From the NCBI GenBank assembly GCA_903872005.1, contig CAIQJD010000260.1, positions 1 through 6,037 on the forward strand: a stretch of DNA of 6,037 nt. Direction: 5' to 3'. Shown piece by piece: positions 5,455 to 6,037 of the stretch. Under the pieces are notes generated by a model. That model saw only the letters and a program-made list of their open reading frames with translations, was not told where the DNA came from and searched no databases. A program made the translations under genes and the position numbers. The stretch is from an uncultured bacterium. GTDB taxonomy: Bacteria; Chloroflexota; Anaerolineae; JACIWP01. Each line of letters begins with the position of its first letter. Position 1 is the first letter of the stretch.

Positions 5455-6037
5455 ATGTCACGCATGACCATTGCTGAAGCCTTGCGCCAGGCGCTGCGCG
5501 AAGAGATGCGCCGAGACGAACGCGTCTTCTGCCTCGGCGAAGATATCGGCGTCGCCGGCGGATTCGGCGGCGCCTTCACCGTGACGCTGGGACTGTCCGA
5601 AGAGTTCGGGCACGAGCGCATCCTCGACACGCCCATCTCTGAGATCGCCATCGCGGGCGTCGCCATCGGCGCGGCCATGGCCGGCCTGCGGCCGGTCGCC
5701 GACGTGCAGTACGGCGACTTCCTCTTCTGCATGATGGATCAACTGGCGAACCAGGCCGCCAAAATGCGCTACATGTCTGGCGGGCAGGTCAGTGTGCCGC
5801 TGGTGATGCGCGCGCCGGTCGGCGCGACGGCGCGCGGCGCGCAACACGCCCAAAGCCTGGAAGCCTTCTTCACGCATATCCCGGGTCTGAAGGTCATCGC
5901 GCCGGCGACGGCCTACGACGCGAAGGGGCTGCTCAAGAGCGCCGTGCGCGACGATAATCCGGTCATCGTCTTCGAGCACAAGCTGCTGTATGGCTCTAAG
6001 GGGCCGCGTTCCGAACGCGGCGCCGTCAGCTCGGCCG
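5455..6037 (+). CDS. pdhB: Pyruvate/acetoin dehydrogenase E1 component, beta subunit (partial, 3' end outside window)
   Basis: The first 194 codons of the transketolase-like beta subunit are present; a complete family member has about 325 residues. Motifs are MTIAEALRQALREEM (4-18), GEDIGVAGGFGGAF (28-41), RILDTPISE (55-63, whose Glu contacts the cofactor aminopyrimidine in known E1 beta structures), GAAMAGLRPVADVQYGDF (72-89), DQLANQAAKMRYMSGGQ (95-111) and HIPGLKVIAPATAYDAKGLL (141-160). The ATG at 5455 is 3 bases after the alpha-subunit stop and 6 bases after AAGGAG. A second ATG three codons later (MTIAEA) is a possible alternative start. The E2 and E3 genes probably follow beyond the window, as is usual in such operons. 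No frameshift is seen. Confidence 0.93.
   Translation, partial: MSRMTIAEALRQALREEMRRDERVFCLGEDIGVAGGFGGAFTVTLGLSEEFGHERILDTPISEIAIAGVAIGAAMAGLRPVADVQYGDFLFCMMDQLANQAAKMRYMSGGQVSVPLVMRAPVGATARGAQHAQSLEAFFTHIPGLKVIAPATAYDAKGLLKSAVRDDNPVIVFEHKLLYGSKGPRSERGAVSSA

Noticed and set aside
5238..5979. Antisense open frames opposite the E1 alpha/beta junction
   Set aside because: They cover two genes with strong family motifs on the + strand and have low-complexity translations.
1..6037. CRISPR array, tRNA or rRNA genes
   Set aside because: No regularly spaced repeats and no tRNA-like cloverleaf or rRNA signature were seen on either strand by eye.

Overview
The window looks like a bacterial chromosome segment, most plausibly from a Chloroflexota-like organism. 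That placement is an inference from three things: GC-rich AcoA/PdhA-type E1 genes, an IS66 element of the single-transposase kind, and a small YbjN/CesT-fold protein of a type I know mainly from cyanobacteria and Chloroflexota. No rRNA or other marker is present, so the taxonomy is only a moderate-confidence guess.

Layout, all genes on the + strand. Positions 1-111 hold the last 36 codons of an unrecognised gene. Positions 112-494 show no convincing gene. A strong sigma70-type promoter at 495-522 then drives a two-gene unit. The first gene (620-2833) encodes a 737-residue ClpA/ClpC-like two-ring AAA+ protein. The second (2852-3286) encodes a 144-residue YbjN/T3SS-chaperone-like protein, 18 bases downstream. 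A hairpin-rich spacer (3287-3390) separates this pair from a decayed IS66 insertion, with a clear left end at 3391 and a possible right end near 4338. A second strong promoter (4353-4381), with a 20-bp inverted repeat over its start site, begins a pyruvate/acetoin dehydrogenase E1 operon: the alpha subunit (4444-5451) and the beta subunit (5455 to beyond the window).

The most interesting locus is the Clp-like/YbjN-like pair. The first AAA+ module (D1) keeps every ATPase motif but has lost the aromatic residue of its pore loop. The second module (D2) has lost Walker A, Walker B, sensor 1 and the arginine finger, yet keeps the GYVGY pore loop and an IGF tripeptide where ClpA/ClpC proteins carry the ClpP-docking loop. 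My inference is a specialised unfoldase or remodelling machine powered by D1 and gripping substrate through D2, with the small peptide-binding-fold protein as adaptor or substrate chaperone. Its cellular job cannot be read from the sequence.

The E1 operon is ordinary central metabolism. Its translated region is visibly richer in GC than the Clp/YbjN unit (hand counts of single 60-base lines: 26-39 G+C in the Clp gene against 38-48 in the E1 genes). This fits, but does not prove, a separate origin for the Clp/YbjN unit beside the insertion sequence.
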